Source of the DNA: Mycolicibacterium hodleri
GTDB taxonomy: Bacteria; Actinomycetota; Actinomycetes; Mycobacteriales; Mycobacteriaceae
DNA: 64,000 nucleotides
Direction of reading: 5' to 3'
NCBI RefSeq assembly: GCF_006439015.1
Contig: NZ_RCZG01000001.1
Span: 186,001 to 250,000 of the forward strand
Shown here: positions 42,902 through 50,943 of the stretch, piece after piece
How the letters are laid out: every line of letters begins with the position of its first letter
Position numbering within the stretch: position 1 is the first letter of the stretch
Notes under the pieces: generated by a model
Seen by the model: only the letters and a program-made list of their open reading frames with translations
Told to the model about the DNA's origin: nothing
The model's database searches: none
Program-made: the position numbers and the translations under genes

Positions 42902-44056
42902 CTACCTGGAGAGGATGGCGACGGCGGCGGTACCGGGTGCCCCGTAGAGCTGCGCGAGTCCGACCCGCGGATCGCCGGGCACCTGACGGTCACCCGCGGT
43001 ACCGCGCAACTGCTGCACCAGCTCGTAGATCTGGCGAAGGCCGGATGCGCCGACTGGCTCGCCGTTGGCGAGCAGGCCACCGTCGGTGTTGACCGGCAGC
43101 CGGCCACCGATCTTGGTGGCGCCGTCGGCGAGCAGCGCCTCCTGCTCGCCGTCCTTGCAGAGGCCGGTCTCGGCCATGTGGATGATCTCCGAACCGGCGT
43201 CGGTGTCCTGCAGTTGCGCGACGTCGATGTCCTCCGGGCCGACGCCCGCCGACTCGTAGGCGGCGTGGGCAGCCTCGGAGGTCGTGCCGGGCCGGATGGG
43301 CATCTCGATCGACGTGCGAAGGAGCTCGTAGGCACCCTCACGGCGGCTGCGCAGCGCGGTCGAGCGCAGGTAGATCGGGGTGTCGGTGTACTGCTTGGCC
43401 TTGTCGGCACGGCACACCACCACTGCGGCGGCACCCTCGTTCGGGTTGCAATACATGTACTGGCGCAGCGGTGCATTGACGACCGGCGACTCGAGAATCG
43501 CCTCGATGCTCATGGCCTTGCGGCGCCACGCGTGCGGTGTCAGCTCACCGTTTTCCATGTTCTTTGCGGCGACCCGGGCCAGGGTCTCCTCGCTGATGCC
43601 GTGGTCGTGCATGTAACGCATGATCTTGGTGCCGAAGTAATGGGTGGTCAGGAACATGCCCTGATCGCCGTACCACTGGGGCAACCCCGACACCGAAGGA
43701 TCGGCGCCGAAGGCCCCGCGAGGATGCTTGTCCAGCCCCACTCCGACGGCGATGTCGGCCTCGCCAAGTTGCACGTCGCGAGCAGCCAGCGTCAGCAGTG
43801 AATTGCCGGTGGCGCAGCCGCTCAGGGTGGCCCGGGCGGGAATGCCGGTCATCCCGGCAAGTCCAGTGACCGCCTCCGGGTTGGACACTTCGAGGCTGCC
43901 CGCATACAGACTGCCTACGTCGGACCAGTGCACGCCCGCATCCCGCAATGCCCTGCTGATTGCGACTGCGCCCATCTCCAGTGCTGATCGGTCCGCGTAC
44001 CGTCCGAACGGATGAAGTCCGACCCCGATGATGGCGATCTCGGGAGTGCTGCTCAT
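42902..44056 (-). CDS. SCP-x/lipid-transfer-type thiolase
   Basis: A 384-residue thiolase of the SCP-x branch: IAIIGVGLHPFGRYADRSAL, the nucleophilic Cys in TLSGCATGNSLL, YMYCNPNEGAAAVVV, and NTDGGLLANGEPVGASGLRQ with the HPxG region replaced by EPVGASG as is usual in this branch. These proteins cleave branched or sterol-derived 3-ketoacyl-CoAs; mycobacterial relatives (Ltp3/Ltp4) act on branched sterol side chains. ATG 44056 follows GGAAGG. It is transcribed alone, divergent from the ligase at 44239. Confidence 0.9.
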   Translation of the reverse strand: MSSTPEIAIIGVGLHPFGRYADRSALEMGAVAISRALRDAGVHWSDVGSLYAGSLEVSNPEAVTGLAGMTGIPARATLSGCATGNSLLTLAARDVQLGEADIAVGVGLDKHPRGAFGADPSVSGLPQWYGDQGMFLTTHYFGTKIMRYMHDHGISEETLARVAAKNMENGELTPHAWRRKAMSIEAILESPVVNAPLRQYMYCNPNEGAAAVVVCRADKAKQYTDTPIYLRSTALRSRREGAYELLRTSIEMPIRPGTTSEAAHAAYESAGVGPEDIDVAQLQDTDAGSEIIHMAETGLCKDGEQEALLADGATKIGGRLPVNTDGGLLANGEPVGASGLRQIYELVQQLRGTAGDRQVPGDPRVGLAQLYGAPGTAAVAILSR

Positions 44057-44125
44057 GGCGATCCTTCCGGCGGTTGTCACTGCGGTTCCCTGCCTGCGGC
44101 AGGAGTAGGCGTTGACTTAGATGGC

Positions 44126-44155
44126 TGTAACCCTATAACTATATATCGGATTACA
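44126..44155. promoter_or_regulatory. 30-bp imperfect palindrome (operator candidate)
   Basis: Left half TGTAACCCTATAACT, right half ATATATCGGATTACA; 11 of 15 positions pair. It lies between the divergent SCP-x thiolase (44056, -) and ligase (44239, +). Its right half shares TATCG..ATTAC with the element at 61231-61259. A dimeric TetR or GntR regulator would fit such a site. Confidence 0.55.
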
Positions 44156-44238
44156 CGGGCTGGGGTCTAGAATCTGCAGTGCCGCCGCGTGGTGGCGTTC
44201 GGACGGCATTTTTCGCGCACACGAAGGCTGAGGAGCTC

Positions 44239-45738
44239 TTGAGTATCTCGCTACTGTTGGAGATGGCCGCTTCGGGTGACCCGGACCGGGTTGCACTGGT
44301 GGACGGCGACAATCGGATCACCACCCGTGAACTCAGCGCACTGGCTGACGGCGGAGCGGGGCTGATCGCCGCCTCGGGGGCGGAGCACGTCGCCTACGTC
44401 GGTGCCGGTGGGGTCATGCAGCCGTTGCTGATCTTTGCCGCGGCGCGTGCCGCAGTGCCGTACACACCGATCAACTATCGATTGAGCGCCGAGGGAATCC
44501 AGGAACTGGTGGAACGATTGCCGGATCCGCTGGTGATCGTCGACGACCGCTACGGCGACATGATCAAGGGTCTGGGCAAACACATCATGACCTCCGCACA
44601 GTTCGTGGCGGCGGCACGGACCGCCGAGCCCGTCGCGGAGTTCGCCGATCCCGACGACGTCGCGATCGTGCTCTTCACCTCCGGCACGACGTCGAAGCCG
44701 AAGGCCGTCGAGCTGTCCCACGGCAATCTGACCAGCTACATCACGGGCACCGTCGAGTTCGATTCAGCCCACGCCACCGACGCGGCACTGATCTGCGTGC
44801 CGCCGTACCACATCGCCGGCGTCAATGCGGCGATCTCGAATCTGTATGCGGGCCGAAAGATGGTCTATCTGGCCACTTTCGAGGCCGCGGAGTGGGTGCG
44901 ATTGATCGCCGAGGAGAAGGTGACGACTGCGACGGTGGTCCCCACCATGCTCGACCGGATCATCACCGTGTTGGAGCGACAGCCGACCCCACTGCCGTCG
45001 CTGCGCAACCTGGCCTACGGCGGCTCCAAGGTAGGACTTCCGTTGGTGCGCAAAGCGCTCGAACTGCTACCCGAGGTTGGATTCGTGAACGCCTACGGAC
45101 TGACCGAGACCAGCTCGACGATCGCGGTGCTTACTCCCGACGACCACCGTGCGGCGCACGGCAACAGCGATGACGTCGTGGCCAAGCGGCTCGGGTCGGT
45201 GGGCCAGCCGGTGCCGGGTATCGAGTTGGAGATTCGCGACGAGGACGGCAAGGTGCTCGGCCCTGGCGAGACGGGTGAGTTATTCGTCAGGGGTGAGCAG
45301 GTTTCCGGTAGGTACACCGGCATCGGTTCGGTGCTAGACGCCAATGGCTGGTTCCCGACCAGGGATGTCGCGACGCTCGACGAGGCGGGATATCTGTTCA
45401 TCACCGGGCGCTCGGATGACACCATCATTCGCGGTGGCGAGAACATCGCACCCGCGGAGCTCGAAGACGTCCTCGTCGAGCACCCGCACGTGCACGAGGT
45501 CGCGGTCGTCGGTGTTCCCGATCCGCACTGGGGCCAAGCCATCGTCGCCGTGGTGGTCCCGGCTGCCGGAACCGATCCGGATGCCGACGAGCTGCGTGAG
45601 CACGTTCGGCGGGTGTTGCGGGGGTCGCGCACCCCGGACCGGGTGGTCTTTCGGGACGTACTGCCGACCAACGCGACGGGCAAGCTGCTTCGTCGCGAGA
45701 TAATCGAAGATCTTCGCGACGCAAACGCCGACAAGTAA
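44239..45738 (+). CDS. Acyl-CoA ligase (AMP-binding, FadD-type)
   Basis: A 499-residue ANL ligase: VLFTSGTTSKPKAVELSHGN, FVNAYGLTETSSTIAVL, WFPTRDVATLDEAGYLFITG (TRD replaces the usual TGD), RSDDTIIRGGENIAPAELED and the catalytic Lys in LPTNATGKLLRREI. TTG 44239 is preferred because GAGGAG is just upstream; the open frame extends back to 44179, and ATG 44263 is another option. It is followed 11 bases later by a small unknown gene, suggesting a two-gene operon. Confidence 0.92.
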   Translation: MSISLLLEMAASGDPDRVALVDGDNRITTRELSALADGGAGLIAASGAEHVAYVGAGGVMQPLLIFAAARAAVPYTPINYRLSAEGIQELVERLPDPLVIVDDRYGDMIKGLGKHIMTSAQFVAAARTAEPVAEFADPDDVAIVLFTSGTTSKPKAVELSHGNLTSYITGTVEFDSAHATDAALICVPPYHIAGVNAAISNLYAGRKMVYLATFEAAEWVRLIAEEKVTTATVVPTMLDRIITVLERQPTPLPSLRNLAYGGSKVGLPLVRKALELLPEVGFVNAYGLTETSSTIAVLTPDDHRAAHGNSDDVVAKRLGSVGQPVPGIELEIRDEDGKVLGPGETGELFVRGEQVSGRYTGIGSVLDANGWFPTRDVATLDEAGYLFITGRSDDTIIRGGENIAPAELEDVLVEHPHVHEVAVVGVPDPHWGQAIVAVVVPAAGTDPDADELREHVRRVLRGSRTPDRVVFRDVLPTNATGKLLRREIIEDLRDANADK

Positions 45739-45749
45739 AGGGACGCAAC

Positions 45750-46052
45750 ATGATCAAGAATGGCACTCGGTTGCAGAGCCAGGTCTGCGATACGCAGGTC
45801 ATCGTCGTAAAGGCTGCCGAAAGCCTCGACGATCTGCGCTGCGGCGGGCAGCCGATGGTGGCGGTGGGTTCGAGCACGTCGGGTGACGTTGCGCCGGATC
45901 CGGACTTCGCCGGCGGCACGGCGATGGGCAAGCGCTACGTCGATGACGGCGGTGCCGAGGTGCTCGTCACCAAGGCAGGGACGGGATCGCTGAGCGTGGG
46001 CGTGATCGCCCTGGTGATCAAGGAAGCCAAGCCACTGCCTGCCAGCGACTGA
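45750..46052 (+). CDS. Small conserved-looking protein of unknown function with paired cysteines
   Basis: A 100-residue soluble protein starting at ATG 45750 behind AAGGGAC. It has Cys13 (QSQVCDTQVIVVKA) and Cys32 (DDLRCGGQPMVAVG), an acidic middle and a hydrophobic end (AGTGSLSVGVIALVIKEAK). No signal peptide or full zinc-ribbon pattern is visible. Its tight linkage to the ligase suggests an accessory role, for example a partner or chaperone of that enzyme. I cannot assign a family by eye. Confidence 0.75.
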   Translation: MIKNGTRLQSQVCDTQVIVVKAAESLDDLRCGGQPMVAVGSSTSGDVAPDPDFAGGTAMGKRYVDDGGAEVLVTKAGTGSLSVGVIALVIKEAKPLPASD

Positions 46053-46059
46053 GAGGCCA

Positions 46060-46345
46060 CCGGTCTACGGCGAGCCTGCGCCGGGCTTGCGGAGTTCGTG
46101 AGTTCGCGCCGGAGGATCTTGCCGGTACTGCTGCGTGGCAGTTCGGCGAGCACCGTGATGTCCCTGGGCACCGTGTAGTTCGCGAGGTTCTCGCGGACGT
46201 GGGCCTTGAGTGCCTCCGGGGTGGCCGTGGCGCCTTCGCCGAGTACGACGAAGGCTGCCAGTCGCTGCCCGTACGTCGGGGTACGTCGGGGTGGGTGGCG
46301 AGCGTGGTCTCCACTTCGATGGGGTAGACGTTCTCGGTGCCGGAC
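46060..46345 (-). pseudogene. C-terminal relic of a FadD acyl-CoA ligase
   Basis: The relic keeps GTENVYPIEVETTLATHPDV (about 46341-46280) and, in a different frame, YGQRLAAFVVLGEGATATPE through LPRSSTGKILRRELT (about 46273-46097). About ten residues expected between the pieces are missing. The sequence closely parallels the C-terminus of the intact ligase at 20775-22439. Everything upstream (the P-loop domain) is gone. Confidence 0.8.
46271..46290 (+). repeat. 10-bp tandem duplication at pseudogene junction
   Basis: GTACGTCGGG occurs twice in succession exactly where the ligase relic loses about ten residues and changes frame. The intact paralogue has only one CACGTCGGGG-like segment in the equivalent place. 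Confidence 0.85.
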
Positions 46346-46354
46346 GACGACGCC

Positions 46355-46606
46355 TTTCGAGTGTCGCGCGACCGCATGGTGACCCGTGCCTCGTGGAAGT
46401 TGGGTCAGGCCATCGCCGGCGCCGGGCAGCACTCGCCGGACGTCATCGGCGTCGCGGTGAGGGGCCTGCTCGACCAGGCCTGGCACACGGTGCACCGGCA
46501 GACGACCAGCGTCGACCGCGACGAGATGATCGCGGTGCTCGCCGAGATGATCGTCGCGATGATCCCCACCGTCGGACCCGCGCTGCTCTCGCGCCGCCCA
46601 GTGTGA
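46355..46606 (+). pseudogene. C-terminal relic of a TetR-family regulator
   Basis: The frame MVTRASWKLGQAIAGAGQHS, GLLDQAWHTVHRQTTSVDRD, MIVAMIPTVGPALLSRRPV looks like the helical ligand-binding C-terminus of a TetR regulator. There is no HTH; the upstream sequence is the opposite-strand ligase relic. The piece is joined tail-to-head to foreign sequence and should be non-functional. The TetR identity is inferred from helix pattern. Confidence 0.55.
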
Positions 46607-46695
46607 CGCCGCTGCGAAGGTTCCGGCGGCAAAGTCGGCGAGGGTGCACGTTCGGCGCAGGCGAGCCCACGTCCGTCACGCCATGGACGCTGGGC

Positions 46696-47127
46696 TTAGT
46701 CCGCCGGGCGGAATGCGAACGTCAGGACCGCCTCGCCATCGGAGGGCTGCAGCGTCGTGGTGGTCGACACCAGGTGCTGGCCGATACGCAATTCTTCGGC
46801 GGTCGCGCCGACGATCAACGTCTCCACCAGGACGCCCTCCGCCAACTCGACGAAGCCCACCACGTACGGCGTGAAGCTTTTCGGGTCGCGATTGCCCTTG
46901 TACGGCAGCGGCGGCACGAACTCCTGGGTGGTGTAGGTGTAAAGCGTTCCCTCGGTGGATAACTCGACCGCTTCGATGTCGCCCTGAATGTCGGGGTCGC
47001 CGTCGAAGAGAATGGCTCGTTCGGCGGGGAACTTGATCACGCCCGACGACCGCCTGCGCGACGCGAACAATACCGCCCGGTCGTCGCCGTCGACCCGGAA
47101 CAGTCCCTCGGTGATCAGTGCGGTCAT
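46696..47127 (-). CDS. DUF35 OB-fold protein lacking the zinc-ribbon cysteines
   Basis: A 143-residue DUF35-type protein, the acyl-CoA-binding OB-fold partner found beside thiolase-like enzymes. The OB part is clear (GTLYTYTTQEFVPPLPYKGN, TPYVVGFVELAEGVLVETLI, LRIGQHLVSTTT). The N-terminal rubredoxin-like zinc ribbon, usually with four Cys in two CxxC knuckles, is instead FASRRRSSGVIKFPAERAIL with no Cys. It follows the thiolase stop by one base, so the two are coupled. It may partner the thiolase or the Ltp2-like protein at 48917. Confidence 0.82.
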   Translation of the reverse strand: MTALITEGLFRVDGDDRAVLFASRRRSSGVIKFPAERAILFDGDPDIQGDIEAVELSTEGTLYTYTTQEFVPPLPYKGNRDPKSFTPYVVGFVELAEGVLVETLIVGATAEELRIGQHLVSTTTTLQPSDGEAVLTFAFRPAD

Positions 47128-47128
47128 C

Positions 47129-48346
47129 TCAGGCCACCTCGATGACCATCGCGGCACCCATGCCGCCGCCTGCGCACATGGACAGCACGCCGATTCCGCC
47201 ACCGCGCCTTCGTAATTCGTAGATCGCGGAGGTGACCATCCGGGCGCCGGTCGCTGCGATCGGATGGCCGAGGCTGATACCGGAGCCGTAGACGTTGACG
47301 ATCTCCTCGTCGAGCCCGAGCTCTCGGGCGCACGCGACGGCCTGCGCGGCGAAGGCCTCGTTGATCTCGAAGAGGGCGACGTCCTCGAGCTTGCGCCCGG
47401 CGAGTTCCAGCGCCTTGGGGATGGCCTTGATCGGTCCGCTGCCGGTGCGGGTCGGGTCCAGCCCAACCTGCGTCCAGGACAGCACGTTGGCCAGCACGTC
47501 CTGGCGGGTGTCGGGAGAAGCCAGCGCGACGACGGCCGCGGCATCGTTGATGCCCGACGAGTTTCCGGCGGTCACCGAGAAACCCTCGATCTCGGGGTGT
47601 AGCACCTTCAGCCCGGCCAGCGACTCCATCGAACTGCCTCGGCGCGGGTGCTCGTCCTGGGCGAAGGTGATGGTGCTGCCATCTGCCTGGGGTACCTGGA
47701 CGGGGATGATCTCATCGACGAACGATCCGGCGTCGATGGCCTTGATCGCACGCTGATGGCTGCGCAGCGCCCACTCGTCCTGGTCTTCGCGGGTGATCCC
47801 GTACTGGACGTTGCAGTTGTGCGCGACGGTGATGGACATGTCCATCGCGGGCGCCTCGGCGGTCGGCGGATGCGACTCGGGGAACCACTGCTCGTAGTCA
47901 TCGGCCGACTTGCCGGTGCTGAACAGCTTGCGCTTCTGCAGGATCGGACCGGTGGACAGCGACTCCATGCCGCCCGCCAGGATGGCGTGGCTCATGCCGG
48001 CGGCGATCTGCCCGGCCCCCACCGCGATCGCCGAGAGGCTCGACGCGCACTGGCGGTTGACGGCTAGCCCGGGGATGTCGAGCAGGCCGAGGGCCACCGC
48101 GATGTATCGGGCGCCGTCGCCGCCACCCTGCATGCTCTCGGCCAGCACCAGGTCGTCGAACTCGGCCGGGTCCAGCCCGGAGCGTTCGATGACGGCCGTG
48201 ACTACCGGTTTGGCCAGCTCGGTCGCCGGCACGTTGGCCAGGGTTCCGCGGCGTGCCGTTCCGATCGGGGTGCGTGCCGCGGCGATGATCGCCGCGCGCG
48301 AGGTCTGGGGCGAGCGAAGCGACGGGGAATGTGTCGTCGAGGCCAT
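47129..48346 (-). CDS. Thiolase (acetyl-CoA acyltransferase)
   Basis: A 405-residue thiolase with all catalytic parts: Cys in VNRQCASSLSAIAVG (~residue 100), INEAFAAQAVA, GHPIAATGARMV (His) and SMCAGGGMGAAMV (second Cys). GGGAG precedes ATG 48346. It pairs with a DUF35 protein downstream, a combination known from thiolase-like enzymes that use an OB-fold accessory subunit. It is divergent from the MaoC/Ltp2-like operon. Confidence 0.95.
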   Translation of the reverse strand: MASTTHSPSLRSPQTSRAAIIAAARTPIGTARRGTLANVPATELAKPVVTAVIERSGLDPAEFDDLVLAESMQGGGDGARYIAVALGLLDIPGLAVNRQCASSLSAIAVGAGQIAAGMSHAILAGGMESLSTGPILQKRKLFSTGKSADDYEQWFPESHPPTAEAPAMDMSITVAHNCNVQYGITREDQDEWALRSHQRAIKAIDAGSFVDEIIPVQVPQADGSTITFAQDEHPRRGSSMESLAGLKVLHPEIEGFSVTAGNSSGINDAAAVVALASPDTRQDVLANVLSWTQVGLDPTRTGSGPIKAIPKALELAGRKLEDVALFEINEAFAAQAVACARELGLDEEIVNVYGSGISLGHPIAATGARMVTSAIYELRRRGGGIGVLSMCAGGGMGAAMVIEVA

Positions 48347-48400
48347 GTGTCTCCCAAGGTCGTCGGCCGTGGCGGGCTGGTTGCCCGACGGGCGCGCTCA

Positions 48401-48430
48401 GTCTATACCGTTAAATAGATATCGGTTTTT
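48401..48430. promoter_or_regulatory. AT-rich operator candidate in divergent thiolase/MaoC promoter region
   Basis: CGTTAAATAGATATCGGT (48409-48426) shares the TAnATAGnTATCG core with the element at 61238 (12 of 16 aligned bases). It lies between the thiolase (48346, -) and MaoC (48456, +) starts and could regulate both. Confidence 0.4.
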
Positions 48431-48455
48431 CGGGTTGGTGACGACGGGAGCAGAG

Positions 48456-48917
48456 ATGGCGAAGGTGATCACGTCCGTGGACGACGCGGTGGCGACGATA
48501 GGGCAGGAACTGGGTGTCAGCCGATGGGTGGTCGTCGACCAGGAGCGCATCAACCAGTTCGCCGACGTCACGATGGATCATCAGTGGATCCACGTCGACG
48601 TCGACAAGGCGAAGGCGGAGAGCCCCTATGGCGCAACGATTGCCCACGGCTTCCTGACGCTGTCGCTCATCCCGGGTGTGAGCAAGGACAACTACCGCAT
48701 CGAGAACGCGAAGATGGGCATCAACTACGGCCTGAACAAGGTTCGCTTCCTGTCCGCGGTCACGGCGGGCAGCCGGATCCGCGTCCGGTCCTACCTCGCC
48801 GACGCCGTGCCGGTCGGCGACAGCACGGTCAACCTGACCGTGCGCCACACCGTCGAGATCGACGGGGCGGAGAAACCCGCCGCGGTTGCCGAACTCATTG
48901 CTAGGTTCATCTTCTGA
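48456..48917 (+). CDS. MaoC-like (R)-specific enoyl-CoA hydratase
   Basis: A 153-residue single-hotdog hydratase. The hydratase-2 motif is intact: Asp41 and His46 in MDHQWIHVDVDKA, followed by SPYGATIAHGFLTLSLIP. It adds water to trans-2-enoyl-CoA. ATG 48456 lies behind GGGAGCAG; the longer open frame is spurious. Its stop overlaps the start of the Ltp2-like gene (TGATG). In cholesterol catabolism a MaoC protein (ChsH1) works with DUF35 (ChsH2) and Ltp2, a similar gene set to the one here. Confidence 0.93.
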   Translation: MAKVITSVDDAVATIGQELGVSRWVVVDQERINQFADVTMDHQWIHVDVDKAKAESPYGATIAHGFLTLSLIPGVSKDNYRIENAKMGINYGLNKVRFLSAVTAGSRIRVRSYLADAVPVGDSTVNLTVRHTVEIDGAEKPAAVAELIARFIF

Positions 48918-50110
48918 TGACCGGCGGTCCGTTCGAGGGAAGGGCCGTCCTCACCGGGGCGGGCAAGTCGCAGGTCGGCCGCCGGTTGGGCCGGACGGGG
49001 CTGGACCTCACGCTCGAGGCGGTGCTGCGCGCGATCGAGGACGCGGGGCTCAGCGTCGACGACGTCGACGGCATTGCCAGCTACCCGGGCCCGGGCGTAC
49101 CCGACGCCGGGTTCTCCGGTGCGAACGTCCAGGATGTCCGCAACGCGCTGGGGCTGCGCTCGCGCTGGTACATCTCGGCGACGGAGACCGCAGGCCAGAT
49201 CGGCCCGGCGATCGAGGCGTGCATGGCGGTCAGTCTGGGGTTGGCCAACCACGTCGTCGTGTATCGCTCGGTGTGGGAATCCACGGCGGCGCAGCAGGCC
49301 GGGGGTGGACGGGCCGGGGTGCTGTTCGGTGGTGGCGAGCTACCTCCGCACCTGGAGTGGACGGCGCCGTTCGGGGCGCTCTCGGCGGCGAACTGGTTGG
49401 CGATGCCCGCGCAGCGCTACATGTACGACTTCGGGTTGACGCGTGAGGATCTCGGTCGCATCGCGATCAACGCCCGCACCAACGCCGGGCTCAACCCCGA
49501 CGCGGTGTACCGCGAGCCGATGACGATGGACGACTACCTTGGCGCCCGGATGATCTCTGAGCCGCTCTGCCTCTACGACTGCGACGTGCCGTGCGACGGC
49601 GCGACCGCGGTGATCGTGTCACGGCGGGACGCCGCGAGCGGCCTGCCACGGCACCCGCTGACGGTGGAGTCCGTCGGGCCGGGCATGTTCGAGCGCGCCA
49701 CCTGGGACCAGCGCGCCGACATCACCACCATGGCGGCGCACGACTCGGCGGCCAGCCTCTGGGAGTACACCACGCTGACCCCGACCGACGTCGACATGGC
49801 CCAGTTGTATGACGGCTTCTCGTTCCTCACCGTGATGTGGTTGGAGGCGTTGGGTTTCTGCGACCACGGCAAGGTCGGTGAGTTCCTGGGCGACGGCTCC
49901 CGCATCGCCCTGGACGGGTCGCTGCCCATCAACACCAGCGGAGGCCAACTGTCGGGCGGACGGCTGCACGGCATGGGCTTCCTACATGAGGCGTGCATCC
50001 AGATGTGGGGTGAAGGCGGGGACCGGCAGGCGCCGACGACACCCGAGGTGGTAGCCGTCGGGGTGGGCGGCGGACCAGTAGCCGGCTCGATGTTGCTGAG
50101 CAGTCGATGA
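48917..50110 (+). CDS. Ltp2-like thiolase-fold protein (possible retro-aldolase)
   Basis: A 397-residue thiolase-fold protein. The thiolase nucleophile is missing: the segment reads ISATETAGQIGPAIEACMAV. Other landmarks are AMPAQRYMYDFGLTREDLG, YDCDVPCDGATAVIVSRRDA, MAQLYDGFSFLTVMWLEALG and GGQLSGGRLHGMGFLHEACI. Loss of the Cys with retention of the Tyr- and His-rich C-terminal part matches Ltp2, a retro-aldolase that works with ChsH2-DUF35 in steroid degradation. Start ATG 48917 is coupled to the MaoC gene. Confidence 0.87.
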   Translation: MTGGPFEGRAVLTGAGKSQVGRRLGRTGLDLTLEAVLRAIEDAGLSVDDVDGIASYPGPGVPDAGFSGANVQDVRNALGLRSRWYISATETAGQIGPAIEACMAVSLGLANHVVVYRSVWESTAAQQAGGGRAGVLFGGGELPPHLEWTAPFGALSAANWLAMPAQRYMYDFGLTREDLGRIAINARTNAGLNPDAVYREPMTMDDYLGARMISEPLCLYDCDVPCDGATAVIVSRRDAASGLPRHPLTVESVGPGMFERATWDQRADITTMAAHDSAASLWEYTTLTPTDVDMAQLYDGFSFLTVMWLEALGFCDHGKVGEFLGDGSRIALDGSLPINTSGGQLSGGRLHGMGFLHEACIQMWGEGGDRQAPTTPEVVAVGVGGGPVAGSMLLSSR

Positions 50111-50134
50111 CCCGGACTGCGGAGATGGACCTCA

Positions 50135-50761
50135 ATGGAACCTGATGGCGTTCACTCGGTGGTCCTTGCCTCGGTCTATCGAGTAACCGATCCACGGCGC
50201 ATGTGGGCGCAGATCGGTGTGCGGAAGTCCCAGCTTGCCGCCATCGGTGCGCACCACGCCGTGGTGTACGTCTCGACGGAACGGGCGGGCTGGGTGCTGG
50301 TCACGATTGGCGTACGACAACGGGAGCCCGTTGCCGAACTGATGCTCTCGCCGGCGATCCGCGAATGGTTCGACATTGCCGGCGTCGAGGACTTTCCGAT
50401 GGTGTTCGCCGGGGAGATCGTCGAGAAGATGGACCTGGAGACGTCGCCCGCGGTCCCGCCGGGCATCGTGGTCGCGGCGTTCGCCGGGGTGGAGTCCGTA
50501 GCCGAGGTCGTCATGCGCGCCCATGATGCGATCGACCGCTTCAGGAGCGCAGGTGTCCGGAAGTTGTGGACGTACCACGCGCTCGACGATCCGCGGGAAA
50601 TGCTCTTCCTGCACGAGTTCGACGACGACACGCAGGCCCGTCGGTGGATCGCACACCCGGACACTGCCGCTGATTGGATGAGCGATCCCGTGGGCAGTCC
50701 CTATCCGCCGCTGTTCGTGGGCAGGCTCATGGACGTATTGACGATCGAACCGGGCGGGTGA
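50135..50761 (+). CDS. Conserved-looking protein of unknown function
   Basis: A 208-residue soluble protein. The first half (VVLASVYRVTDPRRMWAQIG, AAIGAHHAVVYVSTERAGWV, FDIAGVEDFPMVFAGEIVEK) and the second half (VVAAFAGVESVAEVVMRAHD, LWTYHALDDPREMLFLHEFD) each look like one ferredoxin-like dimeric alpha/beta-barrel module, so it may be a pseudo-dimer. No catalytic motif is recognised. It overlaps or abuts the Bfd-like gene and follows the Ltp2-like gene by 24 bases, so it belongs to the same operon. Confidence 0.75.
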   Translation: MEPDGVHSVVLASVYRVTDPRRMWAQIGVRKSQLAAIGAHHAVVYVSTERAGWVLVTIGVRQREPVAELMLSPAIREWFDIAGVEDFPMVFAGEIVEKMDLETSPAVPPGIVVAAFAGVESVAEVVMRAHDAIDRFRSAGVRKLWTYHALDDPREMLFLHEFDDDTQARRWIAHPDTAADWMSDPVGSPYPPLFVGRLMDVLTIEPGG

Positions 50762-50769
50762 ACCGAGGT

Positions 50770-50943
50770 ATGTATGTCTGCCTGTGCAGGGCTGTGACCT
50801 CGCAGACCGTCGCGGACGTGATCGCTGCCGGGGCGTCTACGTCCCAGCAGATCGCCGAGGCCTGTGGGGCAGGCGCCGAATGTGGACGTTGTCGTCGTAG
50901 CGTGCGAACCATGATCACCGCGGCGCGGCCGGGGGGCCGATGA
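50770..50943 (+). CDS. Bfd-like [2Fe-2S] bacterioferritin-associated ferredoxin
   Basis: A 57-residue protein beginning MYVCLC exactly as in Bfd proteins. Cys4, Cys6, Cys38 and Cys41 (CLC and AECGRC) are the expected [2Fe-2S] ligands. ATG 50770 is chosen by homology; an in-frame GTG at 50758 overlapping the previous stop (GTGA) is also possible. Bfd normally passes electrons to bacterioferritin for iron release. Here it sits between an unknown gene and a ligase (ATGA overlap), so it may instead serve as an operon-specific electron carrier. Confidence 0.88.
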   Translation: MYVCLCRAVTSQTVADVIAAGASTSQQIAEACGAGAECGRCRRSVRTMITAARPGGR

